Below are positions 10,442 through 20,600 of a stretch of 60,544 nucleotides of DNA, piece by piece. The first letter of the stretch is position 1; the number at the start of each line of letters is the position of its first letter. Location: assembly GCF_001949145.1 (NCBI RefSeq), contig NW_019091615.1, positions 242,570 through 303,113 of the forward strand, written 5' to 3'. Source of the stretch: Acanthaster planci. Lineage: Eukaryota > Echinodermata > Asteroidea > Valvatida > Acanthasteridae. The notes beneath the pieces were generated by a model. It was given only the letters and a program-made list of their open reading frames with translations. It did no database searches and was not told the DNA's origin. Made by a program: the position numbers and the translations under genes.

Positions 10442-13400
10442 CTAAAAATGAAAAAGGGGAAAAGTTTGAAAATTCACACAATTGGCTTTATAAAAACTGT
10501 ATGATATGCACAATATGAACAAAAATGTTCCCATCTATCTTGAATTGAGGTGCAAAATGTTCCCTTCTATCTTGAATTGAGGTGCATGAAGGTAATTCAA
10601 ATTCTACAGCGCTATAGAAGGATGCAAATTTCACAGTTTCCGTTTTTTTTCTAAATATGAAATTAGATAGTACAACATAGGAACTTAAATGCTCTGTCGT
10701 GTTTCTGAAAAGAGGTACCATCACATGACAGCCCGGCATACTGATTTGAAAGTATATAGATAGGCCAGTTTAGATTTCATGTAAAATACCTTTTCGATTG
10801 AAAGACCCAGATTATTCTGCGTGTCCTCCAGGTCTCCAGAGAAACAATCGTCGCCAATCCCCAAAGATTCAGGAACTAGTACACAAGACCTGAAGATCCA
10901 GTACAATTCCAAAGTTTCCTCTGGGAAAGAGAAGGAAAATAACAAGACGTGGCTATGGAAATCTCTTAGAGAGAGACTTTTGAGTGAAACACTGCCATAA
11001 TATGCCGGTTCATCTACAAGTGTACATAACGATTTAATGATTTGCAGATCGGGATAAACCCACCGAAATACATGTATGTAAAATGATACAAAGTACGAAA
11101 GACAAAGGAAAATTCTTGGTTTAAACTCAGTCCAGAATTCAACATTTGGACTCCGCGTTATACACTTGCTTTGTCTGTTCCGCCTCTGGCTTGCTCGGGA
11201 ACAAAATCCCTTCCGTGTTTTTATCTCACCGATGAAAAAAGGGGTTTGCCTGCTGAGTTTCCTGAAGTAAAAATCAAATCCTTTTCAAACGGGTAGCATG
11301 AAACCCGAAATGGATCATTCAGTGTAATGACCTTTTATTTACATTTTGATGTATAGGCATTTCGCCAATTGTTTCTTCAACATGTTATAATAAAGATTCC
11401 ACATGAGGACAAATTCAAGCGTAAAAAATATCGAATTTATGTAATTGGGAAAACATCACTGACCGCGTCCTAAATCTGGGCTACAGTGTCTAAATACCTT
11501 GATTGTCGGGATTTGGAGAAGAAACCGTGGCCTCTATCCAGCCGCAACGATTAACATAACCCGAGGGTGGCGCCATACAGACAGACCCATTGAGTGTGGT
11601 CTTGGAAGGAATGGCGCAAGACCAGGCCAACTCGCGACTGTTTTTGATGGGTTCACTGAACTCACTACACTCGTAGCACGTCAGAGGGTCAGCTGTGACA
11701 AAACCAAATGGTTGAAATGATATCAGAAGTAAATCCTGGTAAAGATACGTCCAAAGGCAATAGGCTTACAATTTCTTACTGGCGCTTCTGTGGGCCGACA
11801 GATAGTTCATTAAAAGTTACAATGCTACGTGTACATGTATGAAACGCTCTTATTACAAGCATTCAAAATAAAATAGTCGCTGAGATAAGAGATGGTCAAG
11901 CTGATTTTTTTTCGTGTGTTACGTTTAATCGGAAGGAAGGTTGTATCCTTATTCAAAGCTTTCTCATTTAATTTTTTTTGTTTTTCAAAGTTGCATACAG
12001 TGACATTTGAAAGCAAAGTTTCTTCTACTTTCAGTTTACCTTTCTCCCGCTTGACTTCATTCGGCCCCTCCCCAGCTGTGCCGAAGATATCGAGGTCACC
12101 CAAATTTAGACCTTCCAAGATATCACCAAGATCCGTGAGATCTCCGCTAAGATCAGAAAATTGAGCCATCACGATACCTATACACCAAATATCCACCAAT
12201 ACAAGTTTTACCACCATTTAAAAGTCACGTCTTTAGAATGTCACCTATGTTTTATCTGACAGGAGTGTTCAACCTTTGAAGGACAGCTTCGATCTGAGAT
12301 CTTAGTTTCTTCATGGAAGCCATAATATTTGGACTACTGCGGGAATGTGATGTTGATGTTGACCAACATTTCCACGAGGTGACAAGTAGAGACAGATTTC
12401 AACATCGCTTAATACTTAGCAGTCTTCAATGCAAGTAAATTGCTATAGACTCATTTCAGCAATAACTTCGCACGCGAATAAATGGAAATGGGCAGCTACG
12501 ATTCTGGAGAAGGATGTGATGACTAATCATTTATAAGCATAAATATACATTATTACAAAAATCTACAAAGACAAAATTACCGAAATCCAGATATTTTGTT
12601 GTTTGTTGAAGATTTTGGGGGAAAAACTGAAGGTTGATCACTTAACTAAAACAGGGGTGGGGAAATCTTACCAGCTTCAACGAAAACAGGCTGGGGTATG
12701 AAATGAATCACGAATCAAGTTATTTTTAAACTAAACTAAACTGTCAACACTGATGACCCCCCCCCAAAACAAAACAAAACAAAACGCAGTCCATGTGATT
12801 TGTAATTTTTGCAGAGACTGTTTCCATCGATCCGTGGTTGTTTAACCATCAGACCTAGGGATTCACGAAACTCACAAGTATACAAAAATCGTAGAAATTA
12901 CGATTGAATTTAACATTGAAAGGAATTAACAGAAAATATTGATAACCCTAGCCATAATTTACATAAAAACGAATTGGAAGCACTCTGCATCTCAGCTAGT
13001 ACAAAGACTTGCTGAATTGCCTTTATTATGTCTTTTCAAAACTTGTTGGTGAGGGATCTCCAGAACACCAGCAGGTCGTGTGGAGCGCAAACATTCATAA
13101 GCAGGACAAAGCTGAGGATGGGATGGGGGCTATTGTACCCAAAAAGAACCCCCATTTTTGTATCATTTTTAATGATATTATGAAATGAGAATTTTGGGGG
13201 TGTTTTTCATTTCTCTTCCTTCAAAACGTGCATAAAAAGCCCCCAAATAGCCCTACCCTTCAGAAAGGCCATACAAAATAATGTTGTCCCCCAAAACAAT
13301 TTTGTCCTGACAATTTTGTTCCAAATTCGCCTGAAACGGGGCCGGGCCTGATCAACGTCCTCATAATCTTTATATAAATACTCAATGCTTTAATGTGCAA

Positions 13401-13839
13401 ATGAATCTCTCATAATGATTCTGGTAAGGTTTCTGTCACTGTAGGCCTACCTATACAATCTACATGAACTAATCAAGCACTCATTTTTTTCCAATTTTTT
13501 TCCCAAATGAAATTGTACAGAGTTTATCCTCAAGAGACTGCCAGTTTTTTTTCGTTCAAACATAATGAAACTATAACTGCTTATCAATAACAAACTCACC
13601 AGTGCAATGCATCGAGCACATTACAGCAAATAGACGGGCAACCAACTCTGTAAACGACCAAAACGGAAAAGACTTCCAAGACTGTACTTGCGTTAACTGA
13701 ATGCAGTCACAGTAATTCAAGTATCTCTTGGGTGTTATTTATAAATCATTTTAATAAAAACATTTTTAATAAAAAAGCGGTTATTTACACTCTTTTTATA
13801 CAGAATACGCGTACTGTATACAAACTGAAACTTACCCAT
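10301..13839 (-). CDS. Ly6/uPAR-like three-finger protein with acidic N-terminal spacer (gene B)
   Basis: Six coding exons (minus strand): 13839-13836, 13647-13600, 12177-12040, 11692-11498, 10920-10790, 10441-10301. Splice sites are GT..AG and phases agree, giving 218 aa. Residues 1-17 form a signal peptide (ELVARLFAVMCSMHCT core). Residues 19-63 are an unusual Leu/Asp/Gly-rich acidic spacer (SDLSGDLTDLGDILEGLNLG). The three-finger domain starts at DPLTCYECSE and has ten cysteines at about 69, 72, 89, 102, 113, 141, 154, 185, 187 and 192, closing with CFCSKDYCN. A hydrophobic tail (GAILGVATIVQSVIY) suggests a GPI anchor. An ATG inside the spacer region (12217) opens an alternative first exon with its own hydrophobic start, so a second promoter is possible. 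The inferred place is the cell surface; the partner is unknown. The domain exons are firm, and the two 5' exons are inferred from splice sites and the parallel with gene A. Confidence 0.83.
10521..10585. repeat. two-copy tandem repeat of about 33 bp
   Basis: The unit GTTCCC(A/T)TCTATCTTGAATTGAGGTGC occurs twice back to back with one mismatch. It lies in the last intron of gene B. Confidence 0.8.
10790..10920 (-). CDS. gene B exon 5
   Basis: The acceptor is tttcccag and the donor AAAAG/gtattt; entry phase 1, exit phase 0. It encodes 43 whole codons with two domain cysteines (FRSCVLVPES and GDDCFSGD), the equivalent of gene A exon 4. Confidence 0.85.
11498..11692 (-). CDS. gene B exon 4: start of three-finger domain
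   Basis: The acceptor is ttgtcacag and the donor CAAG/gtattt; phase 1 on both sides. It encodes DPLTCYECSEF and five cysteines. CYEC at the domain start is typical of Ly6 and quiver-type proteins. NGS is a candidate glycosylation site. Confidence 0.88.
12040..12177 (-). CDS. gene B exon 3: acidic Leu/Asp/Gly spacer
   Basis: The acceptor is tggtgtatag and the donor AAAG/gtaaac; phase 1 on both sides, 45 whole codons. The content is low in complexity and acidic. The reading frame continues upstream to an ATG at 12217 (178 bp to the donor), so this could instead be a first exon. Confidence 0.7.
12757..12785. repeat. C9 tract followed by (AAAAC)n microsatellite
   Basis: Nine C bases are followed by four AAAAC units, within an intron of gene B. 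Confidence 0.9.
13600..13647 (-). CDS. gene B exon 2: signal peptide
   Basis: This is a 48-bp exon with acceptor cgtttacag, donor CACTG/gtgagt and phase 1 on both sides. It encodes LVARLFAVMCSMHCT. Size, phase and content match the signal-peptide exon of gene A (54 bp). Confidence 0.65.
13836..13839 (-). CDS. gene B exon 1: ATG plus one base
   Basis: The minus strand reads AACATGG/gtaagtt, with coding limited to ATG G before a consensus donor. The same four-base coding start occurs in gene A. Confidence 0.58.
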
Positions 13840-14614
13840 GTTACTGAGAAAACTATGCCATTAAGGTTACCAAGACAGCTTCTGGCGGGTCTAGTCGCCA
13901 AATAAAACGACTTTGCACTCGCAACCTTCGACAGTATACGCATCACTTTGCGGTTGCTTAGAGACAGAAACACCGGTTGTTAGACACTTGGCATCATCGA
14001 CTAACGTGGAAGACCTTGGTGATTATTCTGTAATGATGCAATCGGTGGTTCTTGCAACAACATGAAGGAAAGACAACCACAGTCACTCCATCGAATTTAC
14101 AAGAACTTCATCATCAATCGTTATACAAAAGAAAAAAGATTTCTCAAAATGTGGCCTCTTGTTCCCTCCTTCCGGTATGTATTGGTTTAAGATGACACCA
14201 CCATGAGAGCCCCGACTCTGAAATAAAGGCAGGAATGTAATCCAAAGACTTGGGCAATGGGGAGCGTTAGGTAGGGGATGGACCATGTGACGAAGCGGCA
14301 GGGTAGAGGCGAAGGAACTCGTGACCGTGGCTTCAAAGCATTGTACATGATCCCCGAAGCTAAGTTCGATAAATCTCGACAATCTGTACGAAATTTGGAT
14401 TCGTGTTTTTATCGACCCAATCGTTTGCATTTTGTGAAGTTAAAGTTAAGGCTACTTCAAACCGCCAGAAATAAACAGTTCCATTTTGGGGATCATAAAG
14501 TCATCATTAGCGAAAAAGAAGAGGTGGGGAAGCTGGCAGTTAAGCGTTGTGTCCCTTTGTGTCTGTCCGCGGTTACCGCATTATAGGGCAGCTGATTTCA
14601 TAATAGGGGCGATT

Positions 14615-14766
14615 CACAGTAGCGCGCCACCATGAGTTTGCAATGCGTTGGCCAATCACAGCGCGCGTAATTTGTCGACACTTTCCGAACGCGCATTGCG
14701 TCGACAAATTTCGCGCATTGTGATTGGTCAACGCATTGCAATCTCTTGGTGGCGCGCTATTGTGGA
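14615..14766. mobile_element. foldback MITE with about 65-bp arms
   Basis: The left arm begins CACAGTAGCGCGCCACCATG and continues to about 14680. The right arm, up to 14766, is its inverted copy with scattered mismatches, sharing GCGCGCCACCA, TTGCAATGCGTTG, CCAATCACA and AATTTGTCGAC. The loop is short. The arms are GC-rich against AT-rich surroundings. No coding capacity. Confidence 0.75.
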
Positions 14767-15690
14767 ACACCCGTATTCGCAACATAAAAAAAGGGGAAAA
14801 GGCGTCGGCTTCAACGAAGAAGCGCTTCGGAGGCACAAAGTCAAGATTACGTCCAGAATACCTCTCCATATCAGATTTTTTTATTTTTACCTGATGTTGG
14901 GTTTTTTGGTTTCATTCTGGCACCTTTTATTCCAAATAAAACTTCAGTGTGCAAATTGTACACAACTCGCCACTTCATAATTCACCACATTCAATACCAC
15001 GAAGCAACACCCCCAAACAAGACCGTTTGTGATAAAAGTACCTGGAAGTACGGACAGGATGGGGGAGGACAACTGTACTACATTTGTAAAGTAATATTAC
15101 GCAGGAAAGAACATTTTGACAAAAACAAAAGGCGCTATTTTTAGCCGATCGTTCGTCAACCATTAATGATTTTGTCAGCATCAATATTCAAGGAGGTAGA
15201 GACGCCGTCATCAAGATGGTGTTGATGACAAACGTGGGTAATGAAAGAAAATGTAACACGCGTACATATCTGCAGAACAAAATGAAGGCCAAAAGAAAAA
15301 GCGTCTGTTTTACTGTCTCAAAGGTTTTTATTTTTCCGTTTTCGACATATTCGTGGCCTCTGATACCAACAAACCAACCGTATGACAAACGAGACACCAG
15401 CTACCAGCGACCAATTCCGATCTGTATCAGATACAGATATTGTTGGTTGTGGAATATTCCCAACAGGACATGAGTGCCTTACAAAATACCTGCTCCATGT
15501 CACCATAGAAGGACACAGGAGTTTAACTCTGGCACTTCAAAGTGTTCAACGATCGTCGCCGCTGTCAGACGAATAATAAAAAATATTCTAAAAATTCCTG
15601 ATTACTGCCTGCATCTTGGCCAGACAATTGGGGCATGTGATATCTAATCAATGCTTGCAGTGTTTTGCACATATGCAGCAAGGTACCAGA

Positions 15691-15755
15691 NNNNNNNNNN
15701 NNNNNNNNNNNNNNNNNNNNNNNNNNNNNNNNNNNNNNNNNNNNNNNNNNNNNNN
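15691..15755. other. assembly gap (65 N)
   Basis: A run of 65 undetermined bases. Reading frames that cross it are meaningless. The true gap length and the join between the flanks are not established by the sequence. Confidence 0.99.
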
Positions 15756-16240
15756 TTCTTGCTGGGTATAATTTTGCTTCCAATTAAATACAAATTATAG
15801 CAGTGACCAGGAAATAGAGACAAATCCCTGATATTAGACCTCCTTTTGCCATCGTGAATAAACTTTTTTACGTTCGATACACTATTTATCCATGCCAAGT
15901 TTGTAATTTTAGTCTCCTCCTTCGAATACATCACTTTGCCAGAAAGCGGTAATTGGCCAGATGTTACATCCCGGGCAGTTCAAACTCCTTCCGTGTCCTT
16001 CCTCTACGATGTTACCAACATTCTGTATTTCAAATCTAGCGATAACCTTTAGTGCTAGTCTCATTAAAAAATAACTATATCTTCGGAAAATATTAGCCCA
16101 CTTCAGAAATTTGGAGATCCACTTTGTTTGATTTCAGCCAGTCACCCAAGGACTGTCATAAAAAAAATGCTTAGGCCTATTAATTGTTTTTCTCCCACAC
16201 CTACTTTTAGCAAAACAAGCTCTCTCCAAACAGCCCAATA

Positions 16241-17240
16241 CAGTAGATTCCCATTATAGCACTCTCAAGGGGACCTAACAGAATTGAGCACACAGCGCTA
16301 TGACTGGATGGATGCACAATATGTGCAACGCACATGTACTGCAGTGTACATGTATAGATTCGTGTATCTACATGTACATATATATCATGTATGTGAATTT
16401 TGTTAATATGTATTAGCAGATGTATGTACCGTAACTTTTGGAGTATATGCCTTGTATCTGTTTTTTTCGACGTTTTCGTGGCGCCAATTAAAAAAAAAAC
16501 AAATCTCTTCAAAAACCGCCACGAGACTTCGTGCATGCTGCATCACAGCACACCCAATGCATCTACACCCACCGTGACATTCTGACTGCTACTGCGTACC
16601 CATTCATGGACAGTCCAATCACTGACTTTTCCCAAATGACCAAGTGACCTCGGTCATCAGACAACCCAAGTGAAAACAGACCTGGCATGTCACGCTGAAC
16701 ACAATCAGCGAAAAGACAAGATTTGCTACATGAAGATACACGTACAATTTGAGCTGCTTATTTTATTTATCTGTGAAAAGAAACCTTTAGTTAACGTAAT
16801 ACTACATATTGTATCTCACTGTTGATTATTTGTGTCCCAAACTACACCACGAGACTAAATAAAAAGTGGGAATATAATCACTGCAATGTCGCCACGGCAA
16901 AGCCACGCGGCCGCGGCTCACCCATGGTGATCACGTGTTTGCGCTGCATGGACGGCCCAGTGCGTGTCTGCACTCTGTGTGATCAGGATGGCTGGCCGAT
17001 TGCGGCGGCCTTGCGATGCAGTTTCATACGGGTTGATTTTCAAAGAATTTGATTTTCCAAGGCAAAGAGCGCTGTAACCGGAATCATTACACATGTTGTA
17101 TATGGTTCTCGGGGCCGAAAATTGTGTTACAAATGTATATCCAGAAAAGCATTGTAATGGGCATGTGTTGGGAAAATGAAAACAGAGCGTTATATCAGTA
17201 AGAGCGTTATATCAGGGAGCGCTATAACAGGAATCTACTG
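16241..17240. mobile_element. Tigger/pogo-like non-autonomous DNA transposon, 1000 bp
   Basis: The left end CAGTAGATTCCCATTATAGC faces the inverted right end CAGTAGATTCCTGTTATAGC. Both ends are flanked by TA (16239-16240 and 17241-17242), the target duplication of the Tc1/mariner/pogo superfamily. The right end carries repeated AGCGYTATAWCRG-like words (near 17069, 17185, 17203 and 17219), which look like subterminal transposase-binding sites. No transposase frame survives inside. The right edge is 46 bp past the SNAPC2 stop codon, so the SNAPC2 3' UTR probably runs into it. Confidence 0.85.
16761..16771 (-). terminator. possible poly(A) signal for SNAPC2 inside the transposon
   Basis: TTTTATTTAT on the plus strand reads AAATAAAA on the minus strand, about 520 bp past the SNAPC2 stop. 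No AATAAA was seen between the stop and the transposon edge. This is weak support by position only. Confidence 0.3.
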
Positions 17241-17286
17241 TACACATGCTAGAGTGCTCTATATGAACACCATCTGTCTGCTGCCC

Positions 17287-17642
17287 TCATCTGTCCCGTC
17301 TTATTTCAAGCAGCCTAGTTGGTATGCTGAATGGATTGAGGCTACCCAGACGAACAGGTAGTGGTCTGGCTCTCTTAGAACTATGTGCAGTGGACAATTG
17401 GTTCTCGTCACCAACCAAGTCTGCTATGGTCACCACTTCCATATCATCGTCAGGATTAACAGTTTCTGCAGTATTTATATCCCCATTTCCTGTCTTTTCT
17501 GTATTCTCATGATCAATAGTCAGATACAAGTTTTCTAGGATGTCCAAGAAGCGTTTCTGAGCAAACCTCTTCTGTGCCGTATTGTCTCTCCCAATTAAGT
17601 GTTTTTCCACAGTGCTGAGACAGTCAAGAACGACCAGGGACT
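17287..17642 (-). CDS. SNAPC2: SNAPC2 exon 6 (last)
   Basis: The acceptor is catcactgcag and the entry phase is 1; it ends in TGA. It encodes ESLVVLDCLSTVEK at its start and SLNPFSIPTRLLEI near its end, both conserved blocks of the family. The middle is acidic. Confidence 0.88.
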
Positions 17643-20600
17643 CTGCAGTGATGGGTAAACACACATAACATGTTATTCTATCAATAGACAGCAAACCTTG
17701 ATACCAATTCACCCTGTTGGATCATGGGATACAGAGTATTTCAACTGTTTCCAGAGAGTAACAAAGGGGGCATCAAGCCAACTTCCATAAATGAGATCAC
17801 AGCAAAGTGTCACATCAACTACATTAAATGATGAAGACAGTCCACTGCTTTCAACCTACCCAAACAGTCCATATGCAAGTTTACCAAGCGCCTATTGTTA
17901 TTCACTGAAAAGACTTATATGATCCATGGTTGCACTACACCAAATACACGCCCACACAAAACAGTGCAAAATCGAATCGAAATAGCACCGCCTGTTGACT
18001 CTTGTGTAGAGGTTGGCCTCCTTTTTTTTACTGAAAATTCAGGATTATGGCCAGAAGATACTTTTTGTTTCAATTTCATGTCCTGTCTTATTGTAAAAAG
18101 AACCCGCGGGATCACAAAATATAATGAGTTCGCGCACAGAAATACAACCATTTGGTGGAATGCACCCTCATGGTGCATCTTGACATCCCACAATGCACTG
18201 CAGTCATGCTGCCATTTCGAAAGTGACTCATGTCGGAGCTAGAGTGGGAACGACAGGCGGCTGAGGACTGTTTGGGTAGGTATTCTCTAGCAGTCTTGTC
18301 CCACACTGATGTGGGGGAGGAAATACCATTCCAAAAACTTACCGAGTGGACCAAGTTCTTTGCGTTCACCTTGCATCAAACTGGCAATGTACTTATAGAT
18401 GGCCTCATAGTCTGGTTTGAAGTTTAACTCACTAGGCATGCTTGTCTTGTTGCTATTTATTTTTGTAGCTGCTACTGAACCACTGGACTTTGTCGTTGTT
18501 GCAGGTGTTCTTGTTGCATAGTTTGTATCATTTGACATTGTGGAGGTCATACCTGAGTGTGGCTCAGTTTCAGATGACATTGTTGTAACAATCTTATCAG
18601 ATGACACAAGAAAATGAGGAGATTCAGATGACGTAATCACCTCAGAGTTCTCAGTTGACTGACCATTACAAGTTGTGCTTCTGACTGCTGAGTCATTAGA
18701 TGTTGCAACAGACAGTGGTGTGGTTGATGAGGTGACACTTAAAAATGGAGAAACCGTTGCAGTCACTGATGTGGCTGCAAAAGAGCTCAGAGTCGATGGC
18801 GCGTTTGACAACGCTGGAATGTCTACTTCTTCAATGGCATCATTTTCCTCTTCTGCCATTTCTTTATCCACATCTTTACTTTCAAGAGCCATGGTGTTAC
18901 AGACCTGCATGAAACACAATGGAGTGCTATGATCATCACCAGCTGCCATGCAAAACATGCCCAGAAAATGCATTTTAGAGAGCAATACTTTCCAACTGTT
19001 CCTTTTTTTAACAGGAAACCAATGACGTGGGGATGGTTCCCTAGCATAAACCTCTATCATGCTGCCGTGTTTATCTTGTTCCCTGTAGACCTATTGCCAA
19101 TAGTACAACTTCACATGTTGATAACAGGGAACAGACTATTTTTCCTCCCAGCCTCAGTATGGTTGCATTGCTTTGAATGGCAGGAAAGCAAGATGGCTGC
19201 CACATGATACAGGTCTATGGGAGAGTCTTATGGGAGTTGGGTTGGCATGACCTCTGTGGTCCCCGGTTCGATTCCCGGCCCGGTCAACATGTGCATTGGG
19301 TTTGCAGTCCCTACCTGACTCTGTGGGTTTTACCCAGACTATTCCTCTGGGGTTTTCCTCCCACCTCTAAAACTGTAACTGCTTCTTACTGTTTCCCCTT
19401 TACTGATGTTGGTGAATGTGGGTCGTTTGGCGGCTGCCCGAGGTGCCCTTGTATGCCATCGGCTCAACCATGTTTAAATGAATTCATTGTTCCATGCTTT
19501 ATGTCACCATTGTACAGTGCATTTGAACATATCTATATGACATTTGCGCTTTATAAATGAATAAATTAATTAATTAGTCCAAACTGCCCTCTGTTACTGC
19601 TTCACCAAAAAGGCTGCCCTTTCCATACCAGACAGCCAAAGACTAATTTTCACAAACTGCAGATGCTAAACTTCCTGTTTTTCTAGCACTATTTCCTCTA
19701 AGCCTACACTGTATAATTATTGGTTAGTTTTTACATGTGCATCTGTAATTTTAGAATGTATTTTGGACTTAAAAATGCTGTCAACCGGCATGAAATCAAC
19801 TTGTGTGGTTACAGTGAATGAAACACTGACTGCAGTAAGACCTATGCATTTTCCTAACAAATATGTTGTGTTTCAAGTTGAAAGAGGCACACACTCCAAG
19901 GTAAATTTATAGACTAATCTCGGCTGTGGAAAACTGCAATTTTTACTCAGGAAGGAAAGGGCACCTGTTCATGAATGTATTTGTGCAGGGAATTGAGTCT
20001 GCACTTGTGAAGTTTGCATACTCAAGAACGTCCTTTAATCTATGGCTTTTGTACAAGACAAATTACATGATCTTAGCTTTGACCACTGCAAATGCACTGT
20101 ATTTTGTTTTTTATAAAAGCAGTTAACCTCAAAACATGAAACCAGTCAATGGAATGATGGCTGCAGTAAATCAGAACTCCAAAATCAACCAATCTTGTAA
20201 AATTATGGCAAAAAACACAATGTTGTGTTCTATTGTATAAGCATTCTACACACAATTTATAATGGACCACTCTTTCGAAATGCTCACATACACACCTGAT
20301 TTTACACTTACTCTAGGGATGTAACCAATCAGCTTAGTTAGGTAAGGCACACAAGAAATATATGGAGATTGCAGTGGTACTGTCAGTCACTTACCCGGAT
20401 TAAGTGTCGAGAGCAATTGTCACTTGTCAGAACAGTCAACTTATCTGCCATCTGACGCCAACTCTAAAAAGAATGCAAACATATGAGTTCTATACTAATG
20501 CATGTACAATGTAGTTCATCGCCCAGTCACAATATTAGCTTTAACATAAAAAAGGTAAAAAACTATACAGTATAGTTAAAGAATGAGGCAGAGGACCTGA

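Larger units (their letters stand above)
13840..16240. other. intergenic DNA between gene B and the SNAPC2 3' end
   Basis: No gene was recognised. The stretch holds a 152-bp foldback element (14615-14766) and an assembly gap (15691-15755). Frames at 14083-15580 have no family resemblance and mostly overlap the foldback or each other on opposite strands. Confidence 0.5.

Noticed and set aside
11499-11720. Plus-strand frame MIVGIWRRNRGLYPAA
   Set aside because: It is the antisense shadow of gene B exon 4, whose minus-strand reading has Ly6 cysteines and valid splice sites.
15188-15580. Possible third Ly6-like gene near the gap
   Set aside because: Candidate minus-strand exons hit stops in every phase that would match the splice sites, and no CxxC or CN signature is present.
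18675-18932. Plus-strand frame rich in Ser and Val
   Set aside because: It is the antisense shadow of the Ser/Thr-rich SNAPC2 exon 5.
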